Shown: positions 7,857 to 17,337 of the stretch, in pieces
Numbering within the stretch: the stretch's first letter is position 1
Layout of the letters: each line of letters begins with the position of its first letter
From: an uncultured Kordiimonas sp.
Lineage (GTDB): Bacteria > Pseudomonadota > Alphaproteobacteria > Sphingomonadales > Kordiimonadaceae
Assembly (NCBI GenBank): GCA_947492375.1
Contig: CANLMI010000001.1
Location: 434,001-498,000 of the forward strand
Length of the DNA: 64,000 nucleotides
Direction of reading: 5' to 3'
Position numbers and translations under genes: made by a program
Notes under the pieces: generated by a model
Told to the model about the DNA's origin: nothing
The model's database searches: none
The model's input: only the letters and a program-made list of their open reading frames with translations

Positions 7857-10511
7857 ATGGCAATGGAAAAAACATATTCCCCAGCGGATATTGAAACAAA
7901 ATGGTACGAACATTGGGAAACGTCTGGCGCATTTAAATGCGGCCAGCGCGCTGATGCGGAACCATATGTCATTGTCATGCCGCCACCAAATGTAACTGGC
8001 AGCCTTCATATGGGCCATGCGCTTGATAATACGCTTCAGGACGTGCTTGTTCGTTTTGAACGCCTGCGCGGTAAGGATGTACTGTGGCAACCGGGCACAG
8101 ACCACGCTGGCATTGCAACCCAGATGGTTGTTGAACGTCAGCTTGCGGAAAAGCAAATCGATCGCCGTGATATGGGCCGTGATGCCTTCATTGAACGTGT
8201 TTGGGAATGGAAAGAAGAGTCTGGTGGCACAATCACGCGCCAGCTTCGCCGTATTGGAGCAAGTTGTGATTGGTCACGCGAAGCTTTCACAATGGACGAT
8301 GAGCGCTCAGAAGCCGTTATCAAAAAGTTCGTGAAGCTTTATAAAGATGGCCTCTTGTACAAAGACCAGCGCCTCGTGAACTGGGACCCAAAGCTTAAGA
8401 CTGCGATTTCCGATCTGGAAGTTGAGCAAACCGAGGTTGATGGCCATTTCTGGCATTTCCGGTATCCGATTGTTGGCGAAGACGGCAAGTTTATTGAAAT
8501 CGCGACAACACGGCCAGAGACCATGCTTGGTGATACCGCGATTGCCGTTCACCCAAGCGATGAGCGCTATAAGGATTTGATCGGGAAACAGGTTGAGTTG
8601 CCGCTTGTTGGGCGCTTGATCCCGATTGTCGCGGATGAATACGCTGACCCAGAGCAAGGAAGTGGCGCGGTGAAAATTACGCCGGCGCATGACTTTAACG
8701 ATTTTGAGGTTGGTAAACGCAACGACCTTGAAATCATTAATATTTTAGACGCAAATGCGTGCATCAACGATAACGCGCCAGAAAAATACCGTGGCCTTGA
8801 TCGTTATGAAGCGCGTAAAGCGATTATCGCTGATCTTGATGCGCTTGGTTTCGTTGTGAAAATCGAACCACACCGTCATATGGTGCCGTATGGTGATCGC
8901 GGCGGCGTGGTGATTGAACCGTGGCTAACGGACCAATGGTATGTTGACGCTGAAACGCTCGCAAAGCCTGCGATCGAAGCAGTTGAAACTGGTAAAACCA
9001 ATTTCATTCCGAAAAACTGGGAAAAAACCTATTATGAGTGGATGCGTAATATCCAGCCGTGGTGCGTATCGCGCCAACTTTGGTGGGGGCATCAAATACC
9101 GGCATGGTATGCGCCCGATGGCACTGTTTTCGTGGAAGAAAACGAAGAGGCTGCTCATATTGCCGCAAAAGCGAAGTTCGGCGACGATGTAACGCTTACC
9201 CGCGATAGTGATGTGTTGGACACATGGTTCTCTAGTGCTATGTGGCCGTACAGTACGCTTGGCTGGAAAGGTGACGGCGAGGAAAAAACGCCTGAACTCG
9301 CGAAATATTATCCAAATTCAACGCTTGTCACCGGATTTGATATTATCTTCTTCTGGGTTGCGCGGATGATGATGTCGGGTATTCATTTCATGGGCGAGGT
9401 ACCATTTAAAAACGTTTATATCCATGCGCTCGTTCGCGACGAAAAGGGCGCGAAAATGTCCAAGTCCAAGGGGAATGTGATTGATCCTCTTGAGTTTATC
9501 GAGAAATACGGTGCTGATGCGCTTCGCTTCACGCTCTCTGCGATGGAAGCGCAGGGGCGTGATATCAAGCTTGCGGAAAAGCGGGTTGAAGGGTACCGGA
9601 ATTTCGGCACAAAACTTTGGAACGCAACGCGTTTCTGTGAAATGAACGGCATTGCTGGCTCTGATACTAAGTCAGCGCCTGATGTGACGCTTACGATCAA
9701 TAAATGGATTATTGGTGAAGCCAGTAAAACAGCCGCTACTGTTACAAAGGCCTTGGACGCCTTCCGTTTTAACGAAGCGGCTGATGCGATTTATCACTTC
9801 ACATGGGGTACATTCTGCGATTGGTATATCGAACTCATTAAACCAGTGTTCTGGGGTGAGGACGAAGCGCAGAAACTTGAGACGCGCAAGGTTGCTGCTT
9901 GGGTGCTCGACCAAATTCTTGTGACGCTCCATCCTTTCATGCCGTTTATCACTGAAGAACTCTGGCATGGTATTAAGGACGACCGTGCTTATGATTTGAT
10001 CGATGCAAGCTGGCCTGAAGTGATTGATGCTGATGAAGCGGCAATTGACGAGGTAAACTGGGCAATTCGCTTCATCACAGAAATCCGTTCTACGCGGGCG
10101 GAAATGAATATCCCGGCTGGTGCGAAAGCAACCGCGCTTGTTGTGGGCGCAAGTGAGACAACGGCGACGCGTATTGTCGATTGGCAGGATATGCTGGCGC
10201 GCATGGCACGCCTTGAAACGGCGGAAGTTGTCGATGCGGCTGAAAGCAAAGGCTCTGCGCAGCTTGTCGTGGATGAAGCGACAGTTTACTTGCCGCTTGC
10301 GGACCTTCTGGACGTTGAGGCAGAGAAAGCGCGTCTATCTAAAAATCTTGCTAAGCTGGAGAAGGAAGCAGGAGGCATTAAAGGCCGGCTGGGTAACGCC
10401 AAGTTTCTTGAAAAAGCACCGGAGCATGTAGTCGCTGAAGCCAAAGAGCAAGTTGCTGACTTAGAAGGACAAATCGAAAAAATCAAAGCAGCTCTTGCAC
10501 GGCTTGGGTAA
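7857..10511 (+). CDS. valS: Valyl-tRNA synthetase
   Basis: The 884-residue class I synthetase charges tRNA-Val in the cytoplasm. The HIGH motif appears as HMGH at residues 51-54 (in [14 protein letters not shown]) and KMSKS at about 533-537 (in [14 protein letters not shown]). The editing (CP1) domain lies between, with [13 protein letters not shown] and the [15 protein letters not shown] text. The C-terminus is the ValS-specific coiled-coil arm ([18 protein letters not shown] onward). Length is in the usual range of the alphaproteobacterial enzyme. ATG 7857 has a GAAGGC ahead; ATG 7863 is a close alternative. The gene looks richer in G and C than its protease neighbour, as expected for a highly expressed core gene. 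Confidence 0.97.
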   Translation: MAMEKTYSPADIETKWYEHWETSGAFKCGQRADAEPYVIVMPPPNVTGSLHMGHALDNTLQDVLVRFERLRGKDVLWQPGTDHAGIATQMVVERQLAEKQIDRRDMGRDAFIERVWEWKEESGGTITRQLRRIGASCDWSREAFTMDDERSEAVIKKFVKLYKDGLLYKDQRLVNWDPKLKTAISDLEVEQTEVDGHFWHFRYPIVGEDGKFIEIATTRPETMLGDTAIAVHPSDERYKDLIGKQVELPLVGRLIPIVADEYADPEQGSGAVKITPAHDFNDFEVGKRNDLEIINILDANACINDNAPEKYRGLDRYEARKAIIADLDALGFVVKIEPHRHMVPYGDRGGVVIEPWLTDQWYVDAETLAKPAIEAVETGKTNFIPKNWEKTYYEWMRNIQPWCVSRQLWWGHQIPAWYAPDGTVFVEENEEAAHIAAKAKFGDDVTLTRDSDVLDTWFSSAMWPYSTLGWKGDGEEKTPELAKYYPNSTLVTGFDIIFFWVARMMMSGIHFMGEVPFKNVYIHALVRDEKGAKMSKSKGNVIDPLEFIEKYGADALRFTLSAMEAQGRDIKLAEKRVEGYRNFGTKLWNATRFCEMNGIAGSDTKSAPDVTLTINKWIIGEASKTAATVTKALDAFRFNEAADAIYHFTWGTFCDWYIELIKPVFWGEDEAQKLETRKVAAWVLDQILVTLHPFMPFITEELWHGIKDDRAYDLIDASWPEVIDADEAAIDEVNWAIRFITEIRSTRAEMNIPAGAKATALVVGASETTATRIVDWQDMLARMARLETAEVVDAAESKGSAQLVVDEATVYLPLADLLDVEAEKARLSKNLAKLEKEAGGIKGRLGNAKFLEKAPEHVVAEAKEQVADLEGQIEKIKAALARLG

Positions 10512-10530
10512 TTTAAATCTGGATATATTG

Positions 10531-10555
10531 CATTCTGGGGCGTGGTCCCAGAATG
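10531..10555. terminator. Possible terminator hairpin after valS
   Basis: CATTCTGGG and CCCAGAATG form a perfect 9-base stem around a 7-base loop 20 bases after the valS stop. Only a weak T-containing tail (GTCTT) follows, so termination is likely but not certain. Confidence 0.5.
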
Positions 10556-10611
10556 GTCTTGGCTTATTAAATTATTTTAATAAATATGCTTGTTGAGATA
10601 AAGGCGGCGAA

Positions 10612-11223
10612 ATGAATTTAGAGGCTTTTATAGCTTTTACTTCTGCGATGGCACTTTTGATACTTTCACCAGGGCCTGGTCTTGCGGCTTTCTTATCAAG
10701 GTCAATGGTATCTGGGTTGACTTCTGGCGCGATGGTTGTTCTTGGCATGCTTGTCGTGGATTTTCTGTATTTGGGGTTAGCAATTATTGGCCTGTCAGCT
10801 ATCGCTGCATATTTGGGGCCTTTGTTTCAGTTTATAAAATATGTTGCCGCATTTTATTTAATATGGGTTGGTTATCAAACGATCAAGTCAGCGGGGAAAA
10901 CGATATCTATCGAACCAAGCTCAAAGGTATCTTACGCTAAAGATATTGGCATCGGTGCAATTGTTACACTCGGAAACCCGAAAGCTATTTTATTCTATGG
11001 AGCTTTTGTGCCTTCTTTCTTCAATGTTTCAGAAATTCATATGGCGGAGTATATAATTATGTGCGCCATTATAACTGTAGTCTCATTTCTGATTTATGGG
11101 ATTTATATGCTGTTGACTGAGAGATTGAAGCGAGTTTTCAGTTCAGTAAAAACCCAACGGCGCATTAATTATTCAACGGGTTTTGTGTTTGCGGGCTCGG
11201 GGGTTTTCGTCGCTTTAAGATAA
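10612..11223 (+). CDS. LysE/RhtB family amino-acid exporter
   Basis: The 203-residue protein has about six hydrophobic helices and the family signature LILSPGPGLAAFLSRSMVSGLTSGAMVVLGM near the N-terminus (about residues 17-48). The later text IGAIVTLGNPKAILFYGAFVPSFF is also typical of LysE/RhtB. Members export amino acids or derivatives such as homoserine lactone, threonine or lysine across the inner membrane; the substrate here is unknown. It stands alone between valS and the LysR gene on the other strand. The start ATG 10612 is preceded by an AAAGGCGG. Confidence 0.85.
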   Translation: MNLEAFIAFTSAMALLILSPGPGLAAFLSRSMVSGLTSGAMVVLGMLVVDFLYLGLAIIGLSAIAAYLGPLFQFIKYVAAFYLIWVGYQTIKSAGKTISIEPSSKVSYAKDIGIGAIVTLGNPKAILFYGAFVPSFFNVSEIHMAEYIIMCAIITVVSFLIYGIYMLLTERLKRVFSSVKTQRRINYSTGFVFAGSGVFVALR

Positions 11224-11322
11224 CTGCTTTTGAAAATAGAAATGATAGTATTGATTTTGGCGGTGCATATGAAAAAGCCTTATATATGGTAGCGATGGAC
11301 CGAGTAAATAATGGCTGATAAA

Positions 11323-12213
11323 TTAACGACACTTGGAAAAATTAATGAACGCTCTTAACTTTGCTGGCATATGCCGTTTTGTAAGGTAGTTGATAGAGTA
11401 TTTACTGACAGGTGTAATATATTCCTCCAACACTGGAGTAAGGTGCCCTGAGGTAATTAAAGGCTCAGCCAAGCTTTTGTATACATATGTTATTCCCATT
11501 CCATTAACAGCAAAGTCTAGTAGCGAGCTAACAGAGTTTGTTGAAATGTATGTTTTCGGCATTTTTATAACCGTTAGGTCATTATCGGTGAATGACCAGG
11601 GTGCAATATTATTGTGTCCGGGAAATGCAAAGCAGAGCCCTTTATGGCCGATGATATCATCTGGCTGTGTAGGGGGAGCATATTTTTCAAAATAATCCGG
11701 GGCGCCAACAATCGCCATTGTTAACTTTGGGCCGATAGGTACAGCGTAAGTATCAGGGTCAAGTAAGGCATTTGACCGTATCGCTGCATCCACGCCTGAT
11801 GTGACGAGGTCACATTTACCATCTTCGTATATTAAGTCGATCATAACCTCGGGATATTGTTTGCAGAATTCTTTGATTGTTTGATCTAGGAATATTGGCC
11901 CACTGGTAACTGGTGCACTTAATCGAAGTGTGCCGGATATTTCCTTTTCTCGTATTTTCAAATCACTTGTGGCAGTGCGCAGGCTTTGAATAGCCACAGC
12001 GCTTTTGTCTAACAGTAATTTGCCTGCTTCTGTAAGGGCAATTTTGCGCGTTGTTCGCTCAAAAAGGCGAACCTCTACGCGATTTTCAAGCCGGTTAATG
12101 GCTTCGCTAACAGTTGCTGGCCCGAGGTTTAATCTCTCTGCCGCATTTCTAAACCCCCCTAGCTGAGCTACCTCAACAAAGATGGCTATGTCGTCTAATT
12201 GACTATTTTTCAT
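11323..12213 (-). CDS. LysR family transcriptional regulator
   Basis: The 296-residue protein has an N-terminal winged helix (residues 5-64, with GGFRNAAERLNLGPATVSEAINRLENRVEVRLFERTTR in parts) and a C-terminal periplasmic-binding-like effector domain beginning near GTLRLSAPVTSG. The residues VDAAIR and the GMGITYVYKSLA text match the CrgA-like subgroup. It is divergent from the ABM/NTF2/CoA-transferase gene set, with 107 bases between the starts, so by LysR custom it probably controls that set. A 32-base inverted repeat in the gap could be its site. The inducer is not known. Confidence 0.9.
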   Translation of the reverse strand: MKNSQLDDIAIFVEVAQLGGFRNAAERLNLGPATVSEAINRLENRVEVRLFERTTRKIALTEAGKLLLDKSAVAIQSLRTATSDLKIREKEISGTLRLSAPVTSGPIFLDQTIKEFCKQYPEVMIDLIYEDGKCDLVTSGVDAAIRSNALLDPDTYAVPIGPKLTMAIVGAPDYFEKYAPPTQPDDIIGHKGLCFAFPGHNNIAPWSFTDNDLTVIKMPKTYISTNSVSSLLDFAVNGMGITYVYKSLAEPLITSGHLTPVLEEYITPVSKYSINYLTKRHMPAKLRAFINFSKCR

Positions 12214-12244
12214 TGTTCGTTTTTTCGATCAATAAGTTCGAGTT

Positions 12245-12276
12245 TAATATGTTTATATGAACAATAATACATATTA
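12245..12276. promoter_or_regulatory. Candidate LysR operator in the divergent gap
   Basis: TAATATGT and ACATATTA form a perfect 8-base inverted repeat with 16 bases between them, centred in the 107-base gap between the LysR gene and the ABM gene. LysR proteins bind dyad sites of this kind between divergent genes. The region is AT-rich, so chance dyads are not rare. Confidence 0.35.
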
Positions 12277-12320
12277 TCACTACACACAACAATATATTGA
12301 GACACGAAAGAGAGATAGAA

Positions 12321-12626
12321 ATGGTTCAGATAACCGAAATATTTGTGATGAAAATGAAAGATGTTCAGCGGGCTGAAGCTGTGCGTGAAACAGCACGGCG
12401 TGATTTCGAAGGCATTGATGGAGTAACCGCTTGGAAAACATACGCAAGTACAAGCCCTGATAAGCCAAAGCTGTTTGCCGAGATATTCACATTTCCAGAT
12501 ATGGAAACAGCAAAAGCCATATCGCCAACCTTTGCCGACAGGCCAGCGACAAAGGCCTTTCTGGAAGAAATTGATGAAATACTGGTTGGTCAGTATTTCG
12601 CCCCTCATGTAGCAAATGGAGAATAA
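12321..12626 (+). CDS. Small ABM-like dimeric alpha-beta barrel protein
   Basis: The 101-residue protein has the pattern of a ferredoxin-like dimeric barrel (antibiotic biosynthesis monooxygenase or stress-responsive type): a first strand VQITEIFVMKMKD, a helix with RETARRDFEGIDGVTAWKTY, a strand with KLFAEIFTFPDME and an amphipathic helix around ATKAFLEEIDEI. Some members oxidise quinols or degrade small molecules, but no catalytic residue is evident. ATG 12321 is chosen over TTG 12297 because GAGAG lies at the right distance. The NTF2-like gene begins two bases after the stop, so the two form an operon, probably under the divergent LysR regulator. Confidence 0.6.
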   Translation: MVQITEIFVMKMKDVQRAEAVRETARRDFEGIDGVTAWKTYASTSPDKPKLFAEIFTFPDMETAKAISPTFADRPATKAFLEEIDEILVGQYFAPHVANGE

Positions 12627-12627
12627 A

Positions 12628-13005
12628 ATGAGTGATGTTGAAAATGTAAAAGCGACTTTGGCTGACTGGATGGAATGCCTGGAAAAAGGTGATGTTGATG
12701 GATTGCTTGCAACCTGTGATTCCAGTATTATTGTTGCCAATGAAGGTCAGGAAACAACGGTTGGTATTGATGCGATGCGGGCAAAATATGCACCCCGCCT
12801 TGCTGCATACAATATGAAATCAATATATGATATTGAACATATAGCAGTTTACGGTGATTTAGCGGTTATGATCGGCCCCTTCACTAATCTGGTTACAGAT
12901 AAGAAAACAGGTATACAAAATGAAGCAAAAGGGCGGTTGGCGTTAAATTACCGGCGCATTGAAAATGGCGAATGGAAACTTCTGCTTGATATGGATAATA
13001 ACTAA
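12628..13005 (+). CDS. SnoaL/NTF2-like (DUF4440-type) protein
   Basis: The 125-residue protein fits the cone-shaped NTF2-like fold: a first helix with VKATLADWMECLEKGDVDGLLATCD, then GIDAMRAKYAPRL, and strands with VYGDLAVMIGPFTNLV, KGRLALNYRRIENGEWKLLLDM. Proteins of this type (YybH, SgcJ, DUF4440) bind or isomerise small ligands, and the precise activity cannot be read off. ATG 12628 is preferred over ATG 12616 because GGAGAA at 12618-12623 acts as its ribosome binding site. It follows the ABM-like gene almost directly. Confidence 0.75.
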   Translation: MSDVENVKATLADWMECLEKGDVDGLLATCDSSIIVANEGQETTVGIDAMRAKYAPRLAAYNMKSIYDIEHIAVYGDLAVMIGPFTNLVTDKKTGIQNEAKGRLALNYRRIENGEWKLLLDMDNN

Positions 13006-13062
13006 TGATCGATTGATGTATAGGGGTTGGCTGAATTGCCAGCCCTTATTTTTGTGTGCTAT

Positions 13063-14415
13063 ATGTCATTAATGCATGAAATTTTTGACGCCTTTGACGA
13101 CGCTGGCGACTTTAGAACTATTGGCGCTGGCCATTATAATTCTTTTTACCAAGTTACCAAGTTAGCGACCAATGCTATTGCTTCGGTTGGGTGCAATATG
13201 GCATCGCTTATTGAAAGTTTAGGGCTTTCAAATGGAATGCCTGAAACAACTGTTGACCAAAGGCTCGCTTCTTTGTGGTTTGCGGTGTCGATCAAACCAA
13301 TTGATTGGGAAATGCCAGCAATCTGGGACGCTATAGCGGGTGATTATCAAGCCAAGGATGGTTGGATTAAATTACATACAAATCTGCCACATCACCGCGC
13401 TGTTGTATGCAATGTTCTTGGTGTTGAAGCGGACCGGGCCACGGTTAAGGCTGCTGTTTTAACGTGGTCGAAGGATTATTTGGAGCAAGCGATAGTAAGT
13501 GAAGGCGGCGTTGCGGCTGCGATGCGAACACGCGGTGAATGGAGTAAGCATCCACAGGGGCAAACTGTATCAACTGAACCGCTTATTCATTGGTTTGATG
13601 CGCGCGATCGTAATATAAAGGATTGGCAGCCAACAGTACAAAAGCCACTCAAAGGATTGCGTATACTTGACCTTACGCGTGTGCTTGCGGGGCCCGTTGC
13701 AACGCGAATTTTGGCAGGTTTCGGTGCAGATGTTCTCAGAATAGATCCACCAGATTGGGAGGAGGATAATGTTGTTCCTGATATTACCCTTGGAAAACGC
13801 TGTGCAAGGCTTGATCTAAAAAATGCACGCGATAAAGAAGCTTTCCGTACGTTACTATTAAAAGCTGATATTCTTGTTCATGGATACCGACACGGTGCAC
13901 TTGACGGCCTCGGTTTCAGTGAAGAAGAACGCCGGGCAATCAAGCCAGACTTAATCGAAGTTTCCCTGAATGCCTATGGTTGGGTAGGGCCATGGATAAA
14001 GCGCCGTGGTTTTGATAGCCTTGTTCAAATGAGCTCTGGAATTGCGGCAGCCGGTATGGATTGGGCACGAGCAGCTAAGCCAACACCACTGCCTGTGCAG
14101 GCGCTTGATCACGCCACCGGATACTTGATGGCTGCTGCTGTCATTAAATCGCTTGATAATCATACACGCGGCAATAAAAGTGCCAATGCGCGTTTATCCC
14201 TTGCACGCACCGCTGAATTATTGATGAATTACGAACAAAATGAAAAATCGAATGATGTATTGAATGGTCCATGTGACAATGATTATTCGCTTGAAATAGA
14301 ACAAAACTCATGGGGGCAAACGCGCCGCCTAATGCCATCCCTTACAGTAGGCGAAACAAAATTGGATTGGCCGGGGCCTGCCTGTGCGCTTGGCTCAAAT
14401 GAACCGGATTGGTGA
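13063..14415 (+). CDS. CaiB/BaiF-type CoA transferase family III protein
   Basis: The protein (about 450 residues) has a family III CoA-transferase core beginning KPLKGLRILDLTRVLAGPVATRILAGFGADVLRIDPP, followed by DLKNARDKEAFRTLLLKADILVHGYR. The roughly 190 residues before it (with WIKLHTNLPHHRAVVCNVLGV) resemble a second, degenerate lobe found in a subset of alphaproteobacterial members. Family III enzymes move CoA between carboxylic acids; the catalytic Asp expected after the core start lies in the region of LRIDPP or downstream, and I cannot confirm it. The start is uncertain: ATG 13063, ATG 13072 or TTG 13027, none with a clear ribosome binding site. It follows the NTF2-like gene by about 60 bases. 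Confidence 0.75.
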   Translation: MSLMHEIFDAFDDAGDFRTIGAGHYNSFYQVTKLATNAIASVGCNMASLIESLGLSNGMPETTVDQRLASLWFAVSIKPIDWEMPAIWDAIAGDYQAKDGWIKLHTNLPHHRAVVCNVLGVEADRATVKAAVLTWSKDYLEQAIVSEGGVAAAMRTRGEWSKHPQGQTVSTEPLIHWFDARDRNIKDWQPTVQKPLKGLRILDLTRVLAGPVATRILAGFGADVLRIDPPDWEEDNVVPDITLGKRCARLDLKNARDKEAFRTLLLKADILVHGYRHGALDGLGFSEEERRAIKPDLIEVSLNAYGWVGPWIKRRGFDSLVQMSSGIAAAGMDWARAAKPTPLPVQALDHATGYLMAAAVIKSLDNHTRGNKSANARLSLARTAELLMNYEQNEKSNDVLNGPCDNDYSLEIEQNSWGQTRRLMPSLTVGETKLDWPGPACALGSNEPDW

Positions 14416-14608
14416 TGCAGCTCGTCGCTCCTATTTGACAGTCAGTCTGAAACCTGTATAACCAGCGCAGGTTTTGGACACCTGCCGCTCGCAAGCATAT
14501 GCTTTGGTGAAGTTCAATAGTACACTCATCTTATCCTATGATCTGATACAGGAAGATGGCAACGCGGGCACCATTCATAAATCTGTATTAAGATATATTG
14601 GAAGTAAG

Positions 14609-15064
14609 ATGAATGGATCTGATATTTTATTCCCGACAATTACTGGCCTGAAGAAACGCGCGAAAATTAAGCGTAAGCGTATGGCTATTAAGGGAAATAT
14701 ACTATCGCACAGCGCTTCGTTGGAGGCGATAGCAAACGATTATGGCTTTAAGGATTGGAACACGCTTTCTGCGACTGTGCTTAAGCGTATGGCGCATTGC
14801 CCTGTGGATGAAGGTGACAATGTTACTGGCACCTATAGGGGCCATAGATTTACTGGTATAGTTCACCGGATCGAAGCGCGTAAGTTTGCCTTTAAAAATT
14901 GGTATCACCTGACAATCCAGTTGGATGAAGCGATTGATGTTGTTGAATTTGATAGTTTCTCGGCGCTCAGGCAGCGCATACAATGTGCCGTTGATGAAAC
15001 AGGGGTAACTGCGGAAAAACTATCGAACGGCAACCCTATGCTGGCGTTGGAGTTAAGCCAATGA
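14609..15064 (+). CDS. Glyoxalase-superfamily-like small protein
   Basis: The 151-residue protein contains LKKRAKIKRKRMAIKGNILSHSASLEAIANDYGFKDWNTLSA, then GDNVTGTYRGHRFTGIV, WYHLTIQLDEAIDVVEFDSFSALRQRI, in separate blocks. These match a family common in Alphaproteobacteria and annotated as glyoxalase superfamily protein; no metal-binding residues are evident and its role is unknown. ATG 14609, with GGAAG ahead of it, is the probable start; the frame is open upstream to 14474 but that stretch does not match the family. The stop overlaps the next start (ATGA at 15061-15064), so the two are translationally coupled. Confidence 0.65.
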   Translation: MNGSDILFPTITGLKKRAKIKRKRMAIKGNILSHSASLEAIANDYGFKDWNTLSATVLKRMAHCPVDEGDNVTGTYRGHRFTGIVHRIEARKFAFKNWYHLTIQLDEAIDVVEFDSFSALRQRIQCAVDETGVTAEKLSNGNPMLALELSQ

Positions 15065-15501
15065 GCCGAATGTTTTTGGAAAGAAAAAAGATGCTGGCTG
15101 ACTTTCTGGATCAGGTTTGGGGGCAGGGTTGCCTGAAGGCATGTGATGCTTATATTGCGGACGCGTACACCATTCATCATGACCCTGGTGATCCTTGGGA
15201 CGGCCAAACGTTAAACCTTGAAGGATTTAAAGACCGATTGGTGAAATCACGGGCGATGGCGCCTGATCAAAAGTTCATCGTGCAATCCATGATCGAAGAA
15301 GATGACAGAATTGCTGTTGCATGGAAATGGCAAGGAACCCATTTAGGTGATATACCGAATATCCCGGCGACGGGTAAGGAAATCTATATGTCAGGCCTGA
15401 CAATCTATGATTTCATCTTTTACGATGAAACATGGAAGCTTTCAGGTCATTGGCAAATTGCAGATAGATTAAGTGTATATCAGCAAATCATGAGCACCTA
15501 A
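15061..15501 (+). CDS. SnoaL-like polyketide cyclase / ester cyclase family protein
   Basis: The 146-residue protein has the SnoaL pattern: a first helix MLADFLDQVWGQGCLKACDAYIADAYTIHH in two pieces, a middle VKSRAMAPDQKFIVQSMIEEDDRIAVAWKWQGTH, and a last strand with WKLSGHWQIADRL. Proteins like this carry out aldol-type cyclisation or simply bind ligands; the substrate is unknown. It shares four bases with the preceding gene. An 11-base inverted repeat lies 10 bases after its stop and reaches the end of the convergent esterase gene. Confidence 0.75.
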   Translation: MSRMFLERKKMLADFLDQVWGQGCLKACDAYIADAYTIHHDPGDPWDGQTLNLEGFKDRLVKSRAMAPDQKFIVQSMIEEDDRIAVAWKWQGTHLGDIPNIPATGKEIYMSGLTIYDFIFYDETWKLSGHWQIADRLSVYQQIMST

Positions 15502-15510
15502 AGCCATATG

Positions 15511-15562
15511 GGAATAACCGCTTTTTGTTCGCGACTAATTGGTTGCAATAGGCGGTTATTCC
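15511..15562. terminator. Long inverted repeat between convergent genes
   Basis: GGAATAACCGC at 15511-15521 and its exact complement GCGGTTATTCC at 15552-15562 flank a 30-base loop that itself has a T-run (15522-15526). The right arm overlaps the esterase stop codon. It lies where a bidirectional terminator would be expected, but the long loop is unusual. Confidence 0.4.
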
Positions 15563-16422
15563 TTTGAAGCCTCATACCCATCAAATACCCATTTCAATCC
15601 ATTGTAATAGCCTCGCAAATCGATTGAATTGTGATTTTCACTCGGAAATTTCTGTAATGTATGCAGTAGGTTACTGAATTTTTTCCCTTTTAATATTTGC
15701 TCGAAACTGATGGCGGCAGTTGAATGATTTTTGTCGTTAGTACCTGCTAGTGCCATGAATAGCTTAATCTGTTTATCGTCAAGGAAAGCAAGTTTGGATA
15801 GCTTCCTTTCCATCAAACGATTATCATACCACCATGAGGCGTCAACGGCGATATATCGGTTAAAGAGGCTATTACCACGAATAAGGTCATGCAGAACAAG
15901 TAACCCCCCCAGCGAATGCCCACCAAATGTCCGGTCGCCTGTTGTTCGAAATTTCTGATCAATATAGGGGATTATTTCGCCTGCAAGCATATTCAGATAG
16001 GCAGTGGCGCCGCCTGTTACATCAAACCAATCAGGGGCGTTTTTTCCATAATGCTCTTTCAGCAACTTTGTAGGCGTATAATCCCGAAACCTGTTGTTGC
16101 TTGGCAGTGCAACGATAATAAGCTCTGGTACTTCGCTAGTGCTGTTATTACTGCGGCTTAGTTTTTCGGTAAGGCCGCTGACCATATGAAATGTATTTTT
16201 GTATCCATCCAGAATATATAAGACCGGGTATCGCCTGTTGTTGTTATCAGCACGGTAATAGCTGCGGGGCAGAGAGACACTAAATGCTTGTTTTTCATTC
16301 AGAATTTTTGAGTGAAAATTGTATCGGTCACCAATTTTTATTGCGCTTCCTTTCTGAGGTTCATCCGCAAGCGTTGGTGCCGTTAGTAGAAAGAATAATA
16401 CTATGATAGATAAACGTACCAT
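15556..16422 (-). CDS. Exported alpha/beta hydrolase, esterase D / enterochelin esterase-like
   Basis: The 288-residue product begins with a signal peptide (residues 1-19, TAPTLADEP) and continues as a putative esterase of the PF00756 type. The text FSVSLPRSYYR, RRYPVLYILDGYKNTFHMV is the family N-terminus, and the nucleophile elbow is GGHSLGGLLVLHDL (Ser near residue 169). The acid and His would lie further on; SENHNSIDL near residue 260 is the likely His region. Such enzymes cleave siderophore esters or small acyl esters in the periplasm. No siderophore gene is near, so substrate is open. Confidence 0.82.
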   Translation of the reverse strand: MVRLSIIVLFFLLTAPTLADEPQKGSAIKIGDRYNFHSKILNEKQAFSVSLPRSYYRADNNNRRYPVLYILDGYKNTFHMVSGLTEKLSRSNNSTSEVPELIIVALPSNNRFRDYTPTKLLKEHYGKNAPDWFDVTGGATAYLNMLAGEIIPYIDQKFRTTGDRTFGGHSLGGLLVLHDLIRGNSLFNRYIAVDASWWYDNRLMERKLSKLAFLDDKQIKLFMALAGTNDKNHSTAAISFEQILKGKKFSNLLHTLQKFPSENHNSIDLRGYYNGLKWVFDGYEASKE

Positions 16423-16522
16423 AAAGAACCCTAATCAGTGAAAGCCTGTTGGTATTAGTGTAATCATGTTTTAACCCGATTGGCGAGTTGGAAACACTAT
16501 AAATGATGAATAAGGATAAATA

Positions 16523-17188
16523 ATGTCGCTTGCTAACTGGAAAGGGAGGTCTGCACCAAGTTTGCCCAAGACCGTAGGAAATTATGTTTATGTGACCGAG
16601 TATAACCGTGAGCGTGAGCTAAAAGAGCTTTATGAGGCGATTTGCGGTGAGAATAACGAAAGCCTTTGGGCATATATCCCGTTTCATATGCCGAAAAGCG
16701 CTGAAGAGCTTGGTGATGCCCTCGATATGGCAGCGCGTATTCATGGATGGCAGACCCATATTATATGTGACAGAAACTCCAAACAACCAATGGGTATGGC
16801 GAGCTATATGCGGATACGCCCTGAGCATGGATCAGCCGAAGTAGGCTGTATTGTTTTTGCAAAGGCATTACAGCGTACCAGTATAGCAACGGAAGCCATT
16901 TACCTGATGATTAAACATGTGTTTGATGATTTGAATTACCGTCGTTTCGAATGGAAATGCCATAATGAAAATGAGGCATCAAAACGTGCGGCTGTTCGTT
17001 TTGGTTTCACATTTGAAGGTGTATTCCGAAACGATATGGTGATGAAGGGAAAAAACCGTGATACCGCGTGGTATTCGATCACGGATACTGAATGGGGCGT
17101 GCTTAAAACTGGCTATGAAAAATGGTTAGACCTGGATAATTTTGACACGGCAGGTATCCAGCGACAAAAGTTATTGTTTGAGCGGTGA
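16523..17188 (+). CDS. GNAT acetyltransferase, RimJ/RimL type
   Basis: The 221-residue protein matches the family that includes RimJ/RimL and related cytoplasmic acetyltransferases: MGMASYMRIRPEHGSAEVGCIVF, then LQRTSIATEAIYLMIKHVFDDLNYRRFEWKCHNENEASKRAA in two parts, and GFTFEGVFRNDMVMKGKNRD. The acetyl-CoA loop is weaker than usual (QRTSIATEA in place of Q-x-x-G-x-G/A). Substrate unknown. AAGGAT at 16510 is the ribosome binding site for ATG 16523. It is a single gene. Confidence 0.82.
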   Translation: MSLANWKGRSAPSLPKTVGNYVYVTEYNRERELKELYEAICGENNESLWAYIPFHMPKSAEELGDALDMAARIHGWQTHIICDRNSKQPMGMASYMRIRPEHGSAEVGCIVFAKALQRTSIATEAIYLMIKHVFDDLNYRRFEWKCHNENEASKRAAVRFGFTFEGVFRNDMVMKGKNRDTAWYSITDTEWGVLKTGYEKWLDLDNFDTAGIQRQKLLFER

Positions 17189-17203
17189 TAAAGCTTTGTG
17201 ATG

Positions 17204-17251
17204 CAATAATTTCAATAATTTCAATAATTTCAATAATTTCAATAAATTCAA
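17204..17251. repeat. Five tandem copies of a 9-base repeat
   Basis: CAATAATTT is present four times without change (17204-17239), then once as CAATAAATT, then CAA. It lies between the acetyltransferase stop and the next gene. Short perfect tandem arrays of this kind expand and contract by slippage. The spacing to the start at 17338 (about 87 bases) means it may touch a promoter region, but no clear -35 or -10 is seen. Confidence 0.9.
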
Positions 17252-17337
17252 TGGCTTCTTAAAAGCGTCATGATTGCTGCCTCATTTTTGCCACGCGGAT
17301 GTATTAAAGTTAACCCTGTTAATGGAGGTCAACGCCC

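Noticed and set aside
12210-12740. 176-residue - strand frame opposite the ABM and NTF2-like genes
   Set aside because: Its Cys- and Phe-rich text is unlike any family, and the + strand genes have ribosome binding sites and family patterns.
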